DNA from: Pseudomonadota bacterium
Lineage (GTDB): Bacteria; Pseudomonadota; Gammaproteobacteria; Burkholderiales; Burkholderiaceae_C
DNA: 64,000 bases
Assembly: GCA_021799355.1 (NCBI GenBank)
Contig: JAJZAQ010000004.1
Span: forward strand, 31,821-95,820
Reading direction: 5' to 3'
A model generated the notes under the pieces. That model had not been told where the DNA came from. It saw only the letters and a program-made list of their open reading frames with translations, and made no database searches. Below, in pieces: positions 45,910-55,240 of the stretch. Both the position numbers and the translations under genes were made by a program. Numbering within the stretch: the first letter of the stretch is position 1; the number at the start of each line of letters is the position of its first letter.

Positions 45910-45933
45910 CCGGCGCCTGCCGGTTTTTTTTTT
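45910..45933 (+). terminator. Rho-independent terminator of tRNA-Gly
   Basis: A 5-bp stem (CCGGC with GCCGG) and 4-nt loop followed by ten T. It starts 10 bp after the encoded CCA. The T run ends only four bases before the trmB ATG, so trmB transcripts must either read through it or start inside it. Confidence 0.85.
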
Positions 45934-45937
45934 CGTC

Positions 45938-46657
45938 ATGACGCCCCACCCTCCCCCTGCAGCGGCGGACGCGGCACCTGCGCCGCGCCGCGGCATCCGC
46001 AGCTTCGTGCTGCGCGCCGGGCGCACCACCGACGCACAGGCGCGTGCCCTGGCCACGCTCGGCCCACGCTGGATCGTGCCTTACGCCCCGAGCGAAATCG
46101 ACTGGACCGCGGTTTTCGGCCGCACCGCGCCGCGGGTGCTCGAAATCGGCTTCGGCATGGGCGACGCCACGGCGCAAATCGCCGCGGCCCGCGCGGAGCT
46201 GGATTTCATCGGCGTCGAAGTGCACCCGCCAGGAGTCGGCGCGCTGCTGCAGCGCATCGACGCCGCGCAACTGAGCAATCTGCGCATCGTCCAGTTCGAC
46301 GCCGTGCCCGTGCTGCGCGACATGATCGCGCCGCAGAGCCTGCATGGCGTGCACATCTACTTCCCCGACCCCTGGCCGAAAAAACGGCATCACAAGCGCC
46401 GCCTGATCCAGCCGGAGTTCGTCCGCCTGGTGGCCAGCCGGCTGCAGCCCGGCGGTTATCTGCACTGCGCCACCGACTGGCAGCCTTACGCCGAGCACAT
46501 GCTGCAGGTGTTGCGCGCCGAGCCGGGTCTGGCCAACACCGCGGCGGACTACGCCCCGCGCCCGGCCTGGCGGCCGGTGAGCAAATTCGAGCGCCGCGGC
46601 CTGCAACTCGGCCACGGCGTGTGGGATCTGCTGTTCACCGCGCGCACGGCCGCCTGA
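45938..46657 (+). CDS. trmB: tRNA (guanine-N7-)-methyltransferase
   Basis: A 239-residue TrmB that methylates G46 of tRNA. The SAM site is [16 protein letters not shown] near residues 67-82. [15 protein letters not shown] and the signature [22 protein letters not shown] near 137-158 follow, then [11 protein letters not shown]. The first 20 residues are a Pro/Ala-rich extension. There is no Shine-Dalgarno, because the ATG follows directly on the T run of the tRNA-Gly terminator. It is convergent with uppP, with stops five bases apart. Confidence 0.94.
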   Translation: MTPHPPPAAADAAPAPRRGIRSFVLRAGRTTDAQARALATLGPRWIVPYAPSEIDWTAVFGRTAPRVLEIGFGMGDATAQIAAARAELDFIGVEVHPPGVGALLQRIDAAQLSNLRIVQFDAVPVLRDMIAPQSLHGVHIYFPDPWPKKRHHKRRLIQPEFVRLVASRLQPGGYLHCATDWQPYAEHMLQVLRAEPGLANTAADYAPRPAWRPVSKFERRGLQLGHGVWDLLFTARTAA

Positions 46658-46661
46658 GCAT

Positions 46662-47510
46662 TCACTGCGCCCACTGCACCCAGCCGCCCCAGGCGGTGAG
46701 CAGCACCAGCGCACCAAACATCAGCCGGTACCAGGCAAACGGCACGAAGCTGTGCCCGCCGACATAGCGCAACAGCCAGCGCACGACCAGCAGCGCGGAA
46801 ACGAACGCCACCGCCATGCCCAGGGCAAAAGTCGGCAGATCGTCCAGGCTGAGCAGGGCGCGGTGTTTGTACAGGTCGTACACCGTCGCCGCCAGCAGCG
46901 TGGGAATGGCGAGAAAAAACGAAAACTCGGTGGCTGCCGCCCGGCTCAGGCCGAACAGCATGCCACCGATGATCGACGCGCCCGACCGGCTGGTGCCGGG
47001 AATCAGCGCGAACGCCTGCGCCACGCCCACCTTGAGCGCGTCGAGCGCGCGCAACTCGTCCACATGGCGGATGCGCACAGGCTGCGTGGCACGCCTTTGC
47101 CGGGCTTCGGCCCAGAAAATCACCCCCGCACCGGCGATGAACGCCAGCGCCACCGGCACCGGCGCGAACAAATGACGCTTGATCGCCCCGGCAAACAGCA
47201 GCCCAAGCAGCGCCGCGGGCAGAAAGCCCAGGAGCACATTGACGGCAAACCGCCATGCCGCCAGCCGCTGCGCCGGAGCGCGCGCCGCCAGCCCCGCCAG
47301 CACCGCGCTGATGCGCGCGCGGTAATGCCACATCACCGCCAGAATCGCCCCGCTCTGGATGGCGATTTCGAACACCTTGGCCTTGTCGCTCACCCACCCC
47401 AGCAGGCTGCCGGCAAGGATGAGGTGGCCGGTGGAGGAAATGGGCAGGAATTCGGTAATGCCCTCGACCAGTCCGAGGATGACGACCACGAGAGCGGAAT
47501 GCGCGTCCAT
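46662..47510 (-). CDS. uppP: Undecaprenyl-diphosphatase (bacA type)
   Basis: A 282-residue polytopic membrane enzyme that recycles undecaprenyl diphosphate for cell-wall synthesis and confers bacitracin tolerance. The catalytic motifs are [15 protein letters not shown] near residues 17-31 and [13 protein letters not shown] near 165-177, both intact. About eight membrane helices are visible. The ATG at 47510 gives the family N-terminus; the frame is open a further 15 codons. It has its own transcript on the minus strand, 75 bp downstream of the Nramp-like gene. Confidence 0.95.
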   Translation of the reverse strand: MDAHSALVVVILGLVEGITEFLPISSTGHLILAGSLLGWVSDKAKVFEIAIQSGAILAVMWHYRARISAVLAGLAARAPAQRLAAWRFAVNVLLGFLPAALLGLLFAGAIKRHLFAPVPVALAFIAGAGVIFWAEARQRRATQPVRIRHVDELRALDALKVGVAQAFALIPGTSRSGASIIGGMLFGLSRAAATEFSFFLAIPTLLAATVYDLYKHRALLSLDDLPTFALGMAVAFVSALLVVRWLLRYVGGHSFVPFAWYRLMFGALVLLTAWGGWVQWAQ

Positions 47511-47585
47511 GCCGAGCCTTGGTGACAAAAAGTTGCGATTATGCGCAACCCGCATGTCACGCCGCGCACTGCGGCTGCCGCGGCA

Positions 47586-48842
47586 TCAGATCAGGCTGCT
47601 CAGGCCGCCGTAGACCCCCAGACCTGCAGTGAGCACCACCACGGCAATCACCACCCCGAAATACGCCCCGCGCAGCCTGTGCTGCGGCGGCAGCGCCCGT
47701 CTGGCCAGGGCGACGAGAAAACCCAGCACCAGCGGCAGCAGCAGCGCATTCATCACCTCCACGCCGATGGACAGCGCCACCAGATCGGGAACGAAGGCCA
47801 CCACCAGCGCGCCGCCGATGACGCCGGCGCTGAACACGGTGTAAAACCACGGCGCCTCTGCCGGGTACTGCTCTAGCGAATGCTTGTAACCGGTGACTTC
47901 GCCAAACCCCCACGCCGCCGCCAGCGCCACGACGATGGCCGCGACCATCGCCGCGCCCAGGATGCCCAGGCCGAACACTGTGCGCCCGAGAGTCTCGCCC
48001 AGCGTGGGCGTGAGCGCCTGCGCGATCTGCCCCACGGTGTTCAGCGGCGCCGTGCTGTGGCCGTTCCACAGCACCGCCGCGGTCACCATGAGAACGGCCG
48101 CCATGATGAGCTGGGTGAGCACGGCGCCGACAGCCGTATCCCAGCGTGCGGCGGTGTACTGCTCGGGCCTGAGCCCTTTGTCTGCCACCGCCGACTGCTG
48201 GTAGAACACCATCCACGGCATGATGACCGCACCGATATTGGCCGCCACCAGATACCAGTAATCCGGGTTGCGCAGCGGCAGGTGCGCCAGGCCCTGCACC
48301 ACCTGCGCGCCGTGCACCGGGGCGCGAAACGCCACCCAGACGAACACCAGTTCGAACAGCCCGAGGGCGATGGCCACACGCTCCACCCGGCGGTACGACC
48401 CCGTCCACACCACCACGAGCAAAAACCCTGCGGCCAGGCTCAGGCTCCAGCCGCGCGGCACGCCGAACAGCGCGCCCACCCCGGCCACCCCGGAAAACTC
48501 GGTGATGATCGCCCCCACCGACGCCACCGCCAGCCCGGCCACCGACACCCAGGCCCAGCCGCCGCCGAAGGTGTCGCGGATGAGTTCGCCGTGGCCGCGA
48601 CCGGTGAAAATGCCCAGCCGCACCGTCAGTTCCTGCACCACGTAGAGGATGGGGATGAGCAGCAGTTGCAGGCTGAGCAGCTGATACCCCCACTGCGCCC
48701 CGCTCTGCGCCGCGGTGATCACGCTACCGACGTCGGTATCGGCCAGCATGACCACCAGCCCCGGGCCGAGAACGGTCAAAAACACCGCAAGCCGCGAGCG
48801 CGGCCACGCTCCGCGCTGCGGCACGGAAGGGGTGACAGACAT
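47586..48842 (-). CDS. Divergent Nramp-family transporter lacking canonical metal-site motifs
   Basis: A 418-residue Nramp-superfamily protein with eleven membrane helices. In helix 1 the canonical DPGN is replaced by DTDVGS. In helix 6 the canonical MPH is MPWM, keeping the methionine but replacing the histidine with tryptophan. Known Nramp relatives with changed sites carry other ions, for example the magnesium-carrying branch, so manganese or iron may not be the cargo. It lies 113 bp downstream of a canonical mntH on the same strand. The gap is AT-rich with no clear terminator, so co-transcription is possible. Confidence 0.85.
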   Translation of the reverse strand: MSVTPSVPQRGAWPRSRLAVFLTVLGPGLVVMLADTDVGSVITAAQSGAQWGYQLLSLQLLLIPILYVVQELTVRLGIFTGRGHGELIRDTFGGGWAWVSVAGLAVASVGAIITEFSGVAGVGALFGVPRGWSLSLAAGFLLVVVWTGSYRRVERVAIALGLFELVFVWVAFRAPVHGAQVVQGLAHLPLRNPDYWYLVAANIGAVIMPWMVFYQQSAVADKGLRPEQYTAARWDTAVGAVLTQLIMAAVLMVTAAVLWNGHSTAPLNTVGQIAQALTPTLGETLGRTVFGLGILGAAMVAAIVVALAAAWGFGEVTGYKHSLEQYPAEAPWFYTVFSAGVIGGALVVAFVPDLVALSIGVEVMNALLLPLVLGFLVALARRALPPQHRLRGAYFGVVIAVVVLTAGLGVYGGLSSLI

Positions 48843-48955
48843 GGCATCGACTTTCCCGTCCCGCGAAAGCGGAACGCCCGATGCAAATGCTATTTACTTT
48901 TATTTGGAAATCAATGTGTTTTACTCCTGCTCACAGGTCCGCGCACGGGCCGCGC

Positions 48956-50233
48956 TCAGCGCAGCAGCAAGACGAGCAGGCAGGCGTTGAGCGCCACGAT
49001 CACCCCAGCCACCGCCCAGCCCGCCCGCTGCAGCGCCGGGCGGTTGACCAGACTGCCCATGACGCGGCGGCTGCCGGTGAACAGCAGCAACGGCACCAGG
49101 GCAAATGGGATGCCGAACGACAGCACCACCTGCGAAAACACCAGGGCCCGCGTGGGATCGATGCCCAACAGGACGACGACCACCGCGGGCAGGCTGGTCA
49201 GCAGCCGCCGCAGCCACAGCGGGATGGTGAAGCCGACCAGCCCCTGCATCACCACCTGTCCGGCCATCGTCCCGACGACACTGCTGGACAGGCCGCTGGC
49301 CAACAGCGCCAACGCGAACACCGTCGCCGCGCCCGCGCCGAGGACCGGCAGCAGGGTGCGGTAGGCCTGGCTCAAGTCATTCGCCTGTAGCCCCTGCTGA
49401 TGGAAGGTCGCCGCCGCCACCGCCAGCATGGCCAGGTTGATCAGTCCTGCAGCTCCCATCGCCAGCGCCACGTCTTTCCAGGCGTAACGCACCAGCAGGG
49501 CGCGCTGCTGCTGCGGGACGACGATGCGCCGCTGCGTCAGGCTGGAGTGCAAGTAGATGACGTGCGGCATGACCGTCGCGCCGAGAATGCCCACGGCCAG
49601 ATACAGTGCATCGCCGCTGCCGTCCAGACTGGGCACGAGCACACCGTGGGCGATGGCCGACCAGTCGGGGCGACTGAGGGCGAACTGCACGCCGTAGCCC
49701 AGCGCAATCACCGTCAGCAGCGCGGCGACGGCCAGCTCGATCGGCCGGAACCCCCTGCGTTCGAGCTGGAGGATGGCCATGACGAGGACAAAGGCCAAAA
49801 GCACCGCCACGCCCATCGGCAGCCCCAACAGCAGATGCAGCGCCAGCGCCGCGCCGAGGAATTCGGCCAGATCGGTCATCATCGCCACGAGTTCGGCCTG
49901 TACCCAGTAGAACCCCACCAGCGGCCTGGGGAAGTGCGCGCGGATGAGCTCGGGCAGGCTTTTTCCGGTGGCGATCCCCAGCTTGGCCGACAGCCCCTGC
50001 ACCAGAATCGCCGCCAGATTGGCCCACACCACCACCCACAGCAGGGTGTAGCCATGCTCGGCGCCTGCCTGGATGTTGGTGGCAAAGTTTCCCGGATCGA
50101 CGTAGGCCACCGAGGCCAGTACCGCCGGGCCGACGAACGGCAACAGGCGCCGCAGCCCGCCACCTGCGCCCGCACCGAGCGCGCGCAGCGCCGCCTGCGT
50201 GACGCGTTGATCGAATGGGGTGGCGACGGACAT
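48956..50233 (-). CDS. mntH: Nramp-family divalent metal (Mn/Fe) transporter
   Basis: A 425-residue canonical MntH. Helix 1 has YVDPGNFATN and helix 6 has ATVMPHVIYLHS, supplying the metal-binding Asp, Asn and Met and the proton-linked His. Eleven membrane helices are visible. GGAGGAGG lies just before two successive ATG codons (50236 and 50233). I use the second for normal spacing. A promoter of good quality lies 30-58 bp upstream. It precedes the divergent paralogue, a rare side-by-side pair. Confidence 0.93.
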   Translation of the reverse strand: MSVATPFDQRVTQAALRALGAGAGGGLRRLLPFVGPAVLASVAYVDPGNFATNIQAGAEHGYTLLWVVVWANLAAILVQGLSAKLGIATGKSLPELIRAHFPRPLVGFYWVQAELVAMMTDLAEFLGAALALHLLLGLPMGVAVLLAFVLVMAILQLERRGFRPIELAVAALLTVIALGYGVQFALSRPDWSAIAHGVLVPSLDGSGDALYLAVGILGATVMPHVIYLHSSLTQRRIVVPQQQRALLVRYAWKDVALAMGAAGLINLAMLAVAAATFHQQGLQANDLSQAYRTLLPVLGAGAATVFALALLASGLSSSVVGTMAGQVVMQGLVGFTIPLWLRRLLTSLPAVVVVLLGIDPTRALVFSQVVLSFGIPFALVPLLLFTGSRRVMGSLVNRPALQRAGWAVAGVIVALNACLLVLLLR

Positions 50234-50262
50234 CATCCTCCTCCGGCGATGGGATGATGGAT

Positions 50263-50291
50263 AATTTAGTTCTATCGTATTTCGATTCCAA
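50263..50291 (-). promoter_or_regulatory. mntH promoter
   Basis: On the minus strand TTGGAA (-35, 50291-50286) and TAAATT (-10, 50268-50263) are separated by exactly 17 bp, 30 bp before the start codon. The surrounding sequence is AT-rich. I saw no convincing Fur, MntR or manganese-riboswitch signature. Confidence 0.6.
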
Positions 50292-50433
50292 TTGTCTTTG
50301 GTAATCAATGCGGTAGCCTAGGCCAATCCCGACGACCGGCGCGAAATTTGCCCTGGCGCAGACGGCGTGGTGCACAGCGGTTTTTCCAGGCCCATTAAAC
50401 TTGACGTTTTCGACTCCCTCCGTCAAACAAGCG

Positions 50434-51084
50434 ATGAACTTCGAGCAAGCCCGCTTCAACATGATCGAACAGCAGATCCGGCCGTGGAACGTGCTGGACG
50501 CCGGCGTACTCGACCTGCTGGGCAGTGTGCGCCGGGAGGACTTCGTCCCTGCGGCGTACCGCAATCTGGCGTTCATGGACATGGAAATCCCGCTGCCGTG
50601 CGGGCAGAACATGCTGGCACCCAAGGTCGAGGCCCGGCTGCTGCAGGAACTGGCCGTGCGCAAAGACGAATGGGTGCTCGAAATCGGCGCCGGCAGCGGC
50701 TTCATGGCCGCGCTGCTCGGCCACCGTGCCGCCGCGGTACAGACGCTGGAGCTGCACGAGGAACTCGTGGCGATGGCGCGCGCCAACCTGCAGCGCGCCG
50801 GCATGGGCAACGTCACCGTCGAGCACGCCGACGGCGCCACCGACGTCAGACGCGGCGAATTCGACGTCATCGTGCTGTCGGGGTCGGTGGCGGAAGTGCC
50901 ACAACACCTGCTGCAGCGGCTCAAACCCGGCGGACGGCTGGCGGCCATCGTCGGCGACGAGCCGGTGATGCGGGCGCAACTCATCACCCGCGTCACCGCG
51001 GACGATTTCGTCACCCGCGACTTGTTCGATACCGTGGCGACGCGGCTGGAGCATTTCCCCGAGCCGTCGCGTTTTCAATTCTGA
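50434..51084 (+). CDS. pcm: Protein-L-isoaspartate O-methyltransferase family protein
   Basis: A 216-residue SAM-dependent methyltransferase of the PCMT family. It has FNMIEQQIRPWNVLD at the N-terminus, REDFVPAAYRNLAFMD, and the SAM motif VLEIGAGSGFMAALLG near residues 84-99. PLPCGQNMLAP stands where true Pcm has the substrate loop. This shorter betaproteobacterial group is commonly annotated as Pcm, though repair activity is not always shown. It is followed 37 bp later by a rhodanese gene, the usual pair upstream of tolC; here tolC is absent and waaA converges instead. Confidence 0.87.
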   Translation: MNFEQARFNMIEQQIRPWNVLDAGVLDLLGSVRREDFVPAAYRNLAFMDMEIPLPCGQNMLAPKVEARLLQELAVRKDEWVLEIGAGSGFMAALLGHRAAAVQTLELHEELVAMARANLQRAGMGNVTVEHADGATDVRRGEFDVIVLSGSVAEVPQHLLQRLKPGGRLAAIVGDEPVMRAQLITRVTADDFVTRDLFDTVATRLEHFPEPSRFQF

Positions 51085-51121
51085 TCTTCGATTCTGACCT
51101 GCCTCACCCAAGGACTCCCTG

Positions 51122-51466
51122 ATGATCAAACAACTCAGCGTGCGCGAGCTGGCCGACAAAATCCACGCCGCCACCGGCCCGATCACCGACTGGCAATTCC
51201 TCGACGTGCGCGAGCCGTGGGAATTCCAGATGGCGGCGATCCGGCACCCGCACTGCCCCGTGGTGCACATCCCGATGAGTATCGTGCCGCTGCGCCAAAA
51301 CGAGCTCGACCAGTCCAAACCGCTGGTGGTCATTTGCCGCAGCGGCAACCGCAGCATGATGGTCGCGCGGTTTCTCGAACAGAACGGCTTTGGCGAAATC
51401 TACAACCTCAACGGCGGCATGACCGCCTGGTCGCGCGAAATCGACCCCTCAGTGCCGCTGTACTGA
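51122..51466 (+). CDS. Single-domain rhodanese-like sulfurtransferase
   Basis: A 114-residue rhodanese domain. The active-site loop is CRSGNRS with the cysteine near residue 80. FLDVREPWEFQMAAI and LNGGMTAWSREIDPSVPLY are typical N- and C-terminal family blocks. Likely a thiosulfate or persulfide sulfurtransferase. It lies downstream of pcm on the same strand. Its last 18 bases overlap the end of waaA on the opposite strand, a convergent overlap. Confidence 0.9.
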   Translation: MIKQLSVRELADKIHAATGPITDWQFLDVREPWEFQMAAIRHPHCPVVHIPMSIVPLRQNELDQSKPLVVICRSGNRSMMVARFLEQNGFGEIYNLNGGMTAWSREIDPSVPLY

Positions 51467-52750
51467 CTTGGCCGGCAGATGCGCTGCGATCCAGCGCGCC
51501 TGCCGCGCCGCGGCTCCCTGATGCGCCGCGGCGAACTCCCGGGCGCGGCGTGAGGCTGCGTCGCGCGCCGCGGCATCGTCGAGCCACGCGGTGAGCGCCT
51601 GCCAGACCTGCGCGGCATCCTGCACCTGCACCGCAGCGCCGGCGTCGCACGCTGCCTGTGCCGCCTCGGCAAAATTGAACTGCGACGGCCCCAGCACCAC
51701 CGGGCAGCCGCAGGCGCAGGCCTCGATGAGGTTCTGCCCGCCCAGCGGCAGCAGGCTGCCGCCGACGAAGGCCGCATCGGCCATGGCGTAATACGCCGCC
51801 ATCTCCCCCACCGAATCGCCGAGCCACACCCCGGCATCGCCTGGCGGCGGCGCGGCGCTGCGGCGTCGCACCGTCCAACCCTGCGCGGCGAGCAACCCGG
51901 CCACGGCATCGAAACGTTGCGGATGGCGCGGCACCCACACCAGCAAGGCGCGCTGCGCCAGCCCGGGCGGCAGGGCGCGCAGCAGCCTGTGCTCCTCGCT
52001 GTCGGCTCCGGCGCTGCGCGTGGACGCCAGCAGCAGCACCGGCCGCCGCGCCGCCTGTCGCCACTGCGCGCCCAGGCGCAGCAGAGCGGCGTCGGGCTGC
52101 ATGTCGAATTTGAGGTTGCCCATCACCTGCACCCGCGCCACGCCCAGCGCGGCAATGCGCGCCGCGTCGTCCGGCGTCTGCGCCGCCACGTCCAGACCCG
52201 GCCATGCCGCCTGTGCCAGCGCCGGCCAGCGCTGCCAGCGCGCGGCGCTGCGCGCGCTCAGCCGGGCGTTGGCCAGCAGCAGGGGCAGCCCGATGCGGCG
52301 GCATTGCACGGCCAGGTTCGGCCAGACCTCGGTTTCGATCAGCACGGCGACGTCGGGTCGGTGCTGGCGCAAAAACCGCCGCATCGGCCCGGGCAGGTCG
52401 TAAGGCAGCCAGGACTGCACGTCACCGGCCTGCAGCAACGCGGCCCCGGCCTGCCAGCCGGTGGCGGTCATGTGGGTGAGCAGCAGGCGCATGCCCGGGC
52501 ACTGCTGCCGCAGCGCGGCGATCAGCGGTGCGGCTGCGCGGGTTTCGCCCAGCGACACGGCATGCACCCAGATCAGCGGCGCACCGCTGCCGGCATGCAC
52601 CGCCGGGCGGCGCGCCCAGCCCAGACGCTCGCCCCAGCGCTGGCGATAGACCGGCTCGGCGCGCCCGCGCCACCACAGACGCAGCAGGGCCAGGGGCAGC
52701 AACAGGCGCCACAGCGCGCCGTACAGCGCCAACGCCCAGTGCGGCTTCAT
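51449..52750 (-). CDS. waaA: 3-deoxy-D-manno-octulosonic acid transferase
   Basis: A 433-residue Kdo transferase that adds Kdo to lipid IVA in LPS synthesis at the inner membrane. A membrane-proximal N-terminal helix is followed by IWVHAVSLGETRAAAPLI near residues 59-76, then FLRQHRPDVAVLIETEVWPNL and LPLGGQNLIEACACGCPVVLGP in the C-terminal GT-B domain. The ATG overlaps the stop of waaC (ATGA). It is the last gene of the manB-waaC-waaA set. Its 3' end overlaps the rhodanese gene. Confidence 0.94.
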   Translation of the reverse strand: MKPHWALALYGALWRLLLPLALLRLWWRGRAEPVYRQRWGERLGWARRPAVHAGSGAPLIWVHAVSLGETRAAAPLIAALRQQCPGMRLLLTHMTATGWQAGAALLQAGDVQSWLPYDLPGPMRRFLRQHRPDVAVLIETEVWPNLAVQCRRIGLPLLLANARLSARSAARWQRWPALAQAAWPGLDVAAQTPDDAARIAALGVARVQVMGNLKFDMQPDAALLRLGAQWRQAARRPVLLLASTRSAGADSEEHRLLRALPPGLAQRALLVWVPRHPQRFDAVAGLLAAQGWTVRRRSAAPPPGDAGVWLGDSVGEMAAYYAMADAAFVGGSLLPLGGQNLIEACACGCPVVLGPSQFNFAEAAQAACDAGAAVQVQDAAQVWQALTAWLDDAAARDAASRRAREFAAAHQGAAARQARWIAAHLPAKSVQRH

Positions 52751-53748
52751 GCCGCCGTGTGCCCGGTAGCCGCCAGCAGTTGCCGCGCGGCGTCGACCAC
52801 CGCCTGCGCCGTCGGCGGCTGACCGTCGTCACCCAGACTACGCCACGGCCCGGCGGACTCGAATTCCACGCTGTGCGGTGACGAGCCGGTGTAAATCGCC
52901 ACCGCCGGTGTGCCCACGGCGGCAGCCAGATAGAGCAGGCCGGTGTCGACGCCGATGACCACTGCCGCGGCGCGCAGTACCTGCATCCACTCGCCCAGCG
53001 CGAAGGCCGCAGGCGCCGCCAGCGCGCTGCCGGCGTCAGCGGCATCGACTGCCGCCGCCAGCCGGTGTGCGCGCTGCCGCTCGCTGGCGTTGCCCCAGGC
53101 GAAGACGCAGCGCACGCCCTGCGCCGCCAGCGCCTGTCCGAGCGCGATCCAGCGCGTCTCTTCCCACAGTTTGCGCTCCTTGGCCGTGGCGCTGAGCAGT
53201 ACGGCGTAAGGCCGGTCCGCGTCGAGCCACTGCGGGCGGCGCGGCGGCAGGCTCAGTCCATAGTGCGGCGCGCCCTGCGGCACGTCGCCCAGCGCCCAGC
53301 CGACCAGCGCACGGTAGCGCGGCACCGCCGCCTCGGTGCGGCGCAGCCGGGTTTTTTGCCGGTGGGCGTAAAACAGCGGCGCCAGCGCTTCGCGTGCACT
53401 CGCCCACGACAGGCCGTACAGCGGGCCGCGTGCCAGCCGGGCGATGAGCGCGCTTTTCACCAGACCCTGCAGGTCGATGACGGCGTCGTAGCGCTCGGCG
53501 CGCAGCGCGGTTTTCCACTGCCGCCACTCGCGGCGCACCCCGGCGCGCCAGAACTGCCGGCGCCAGCGGCGCAACTGCACGGCGATCACGCGGCGCACCC
53601 CGGGGTGGGCGCGCACGATGTCGGCGTAGGCCTCCTCGACCAGCCAGTCGATCTGCGCGCCGGGGTGACGGCTGAGGATGTCGTGCACCACCGGCAAGGC
53701 GTGGACGATGTCGCCCATCGAGCTGGTCTTGACGATGAGCACGCGCAA
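52747..53748 (-). CDS. waaC: Lipopolysaccharide heptosyltransferase I
   Basis: A 333-residue GT9 heptosyltransferase adding the first heptose to Kdo2-lipid A. The N-terminus reads RVLIVKTSSMGDIVHALPVV. DLQGLVKSALIARLA and VVIGVDTGLLYLAAAVGTPAVAIYTGS mark the two Rossmann domains. The frame is open far upstream but lacks an ATG near the conserved N-terminus. A TTG at 53748 with GGAGG eight bases upstream is the best start. It lies 29 bp after the phosphomannomutase gene and overlaps waaA by four bases. Confidence 0.92.
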   Translation of the reverse strand: MRVLIVKTSSMGDIVHALPVVHDILSRHPGAQIDWLVEEAYADIVRAHPGVRRVIAVQLRRWRRQFWRAGVRREWRQWKTALRAERYDAVIDLQGLVKSALIARLARGPLYGLSWASAREALAPLFYAHRQKTRLRRTEAAVPRYRALVGWALGDVPQGAPHYGLSLPPRRPQWLDADRPYAVLLSATAKERKLWEETRWIALGQALAAQGVRCVFAWGNASERQRAHRLAAAVDAADAGSALAAPAAFALGEWMQVLRAAAVVIGVDTGLLYLAAAVGTPAVAIYTGSSPHSVEFESAGPWRSLGDDGQPPTAQAVVDAARQLLAATGHTAA

Positions 53749-53777
53749 GGCCGGCGCCTCCGGGTTGGCCGCGGTGT

Positions 53778-55154
53778 TCAAAACGGCAGCTTCAGCGTCG
53801 GATCGAGCGCCAGCAGCGCGGCGCGGAACTCGGCTTGCACCCGCTGCAGGGCCTGCGCGTCGTTGCCTTCGAAACGCAGCACCACGCACGGCGTGGTGTT
53901 CGACGGCCGCGCCAGACCGAAGCCGTCGGCGTAGTCGGCACGCACGCCGTCGATGGTGCTGATCTGCGTTGCTCCCGGAAACCGGCCCTCGCGCTGCAGC
54001 CGTTCGCACAGGACGAAATTGGCTCCTTCGGCGGTGTCGAGCTTGATTTCCGGCGTGGACACCGAGTCGGGCAACGCCTGGAGGACGGCGCCGGGATCGT
54101 CGCTGCGCGAGAGGATTTCCAGCAGGCGTGCGGCGCCGTACTGGGCGTCGTCGAAGCCAAACCAGCGGTCTTTGAAAAAGATGTGTCCGCTCATCTCGCC
54201 GGCCAGCGGCGCGCCGATGTCTTTCATTTTCGCCTTGACCAGCGAATGCCCGGTGCGCCCCATCACCGGCTCGCCGCCGTGCTGGCGCACCCAGGCAGGC
54301 AGACGCGCGGTGCATTTGACGTCGTACAGAATCGGCGCTCCGGGATGACGCTGCAGCACGTCCGCGGCGTAGAGCATGAGCTGGCGGTCCGGCCAGATGA
54401 TCTGCCCGTCGGGCGTGACCACGCCCAGGCGGTCGCCGTCGCCGTCGAACGCCAGACCGAGTTCGGCGCCGGTGCGGCGCACGGTGTCGATGAGGTCCTG
54501 CAGATTGTGCGGATCGGCGGGATCGGGGTGATGGTGGGGAAAGCGCCCATCGACGGTGCAATACAGCTCGTGCACCGTGCAGCCCAGTTCGCGCAGCAGC
54601 CGGGGGGCGAACGCCCCCGACACGCCGCTGCCGCAATCGACCACGACGTGCATCGGCCGCGCCAGACGCACGTCGCCGACGATGTGGCCGATGTAGTCGT
54701 CGACGATGCTCGCCTGGCGGATCGCCCCGGTACCGCTGGCATACGCCTCGCTCAGCGTGAGTTCGCGCAGCTCCTGGATCTGCGCGCCAAACAGCGCATT
54801 GCCGCCGAGCACCATTTTCAGCCCGTTGTACTGCGGCGGGTTGTGGCTGCCGGTGAGTTGAATGCCGCTGAGCACCGGGGTGGTGGCGCAGGCGTAGTAC
54901 AGCATGGGCGTGGCGTTCATGCCCAGGTCGATCACGTCCACGCCGCCGGCGCGCAACCCCTGGGCGAGCGCTGCGGCCAGCGCCGGGCCGGACAGGCGAC
55001 CGTCACGGCTCAAGTGGACTGCAGTTTCGCCATTGCGCCGCACGAGCGTGGCGAAAGCCTGGCCGATGTGGCGGCAGGCGTGTTCGGTGAGCGTGCTGCC
55101 GACGACACCGCGGATGTCGTAGGCCTTGAAAATTCCGGAATCGAGCTGGGTCAT
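53778..55154 (-). CDS. Phosphomannomutase/phosphoglucomutase
   Basis: A 458-residue alpha-D-phosphohexomutase of the AlgC/ManB type, interconverting hexose 1- and 6-phosphates for LPS and exopolysaccharide precursors. The phosphoserine loop is TGSHNPPQYNG near residues 100-110. The metal-binding loop is DGDGDRLG near 245, the sugar loop GEMSGHIFFKD near 328, and the C-terminal phosphate-binding part RPSNTTPCVVLRFEG. The ATG at 55154 (MTQLDSGIFKAYDIRG) is the family start. It leads the waaC-waaA group and is divergent from apaH. Confidence 0.93.
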   Translation of the reverse strand: MTQLDSGIFKAYDIRGVVGSTLTEHACRHIGQAFATLVRRNGETAVHLSRDGRLSGPALAAALAQGLRAGGVDVIDLGMNATPMLYYACATTPVLSGIQLTGSHNPPQYNGLKMVLGGNALFGAQIQELRELTLSEAYASGTGAIRQASIVDDYIGHIVGDVRLARPMHVVVDCGSGVSGAFAPRLLRELGCTVHELYCTVDGRFPHHHPDPADPHNLQDLIDTVRRTGAELGLAFDGDGDRLGVVTPDGQIIWPDRQLMLYAADVLQRHPGAPILYDVKCTARLPAWVRQHGGEPVMGRTGHSLVKAKMKDIGAPLAGEMSGHIFFKDRWFGFDDAQYGAARLLEILSRSDDPGAVLQALPDSVSTPEIKLDTAEGANFVLCERLQREGRFPGATQISTIDGVRADYADGFGLARPSNTTPCVVLRFEGNDAQALQRVQAEFRAALLALDPTLKLPF

Positions 55155-55240
55155 GGGCGGTTGCGCGCAGCCAGGACGCGCCCGGCGCGCCCCGCTACGA
55201 TGAGCTGTTGGGAACAACCGCATCATTCTAGGGAGTGGCA

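Noticed and set aside
45494..46717. A 407-codon minus-strand open frame across the tRNA and trmB
   Set aside because: It runs antisense through tRNA-Gly and trmB and has no recognisable domain.
48843..48955. Fur box or manganese riboswitch between the two Nramp genes
   Set aside because: The gap is AT-rich but shows neither a 19-bp Fur-type palindrome nor the paired helices of the yybP-ykoY fold.
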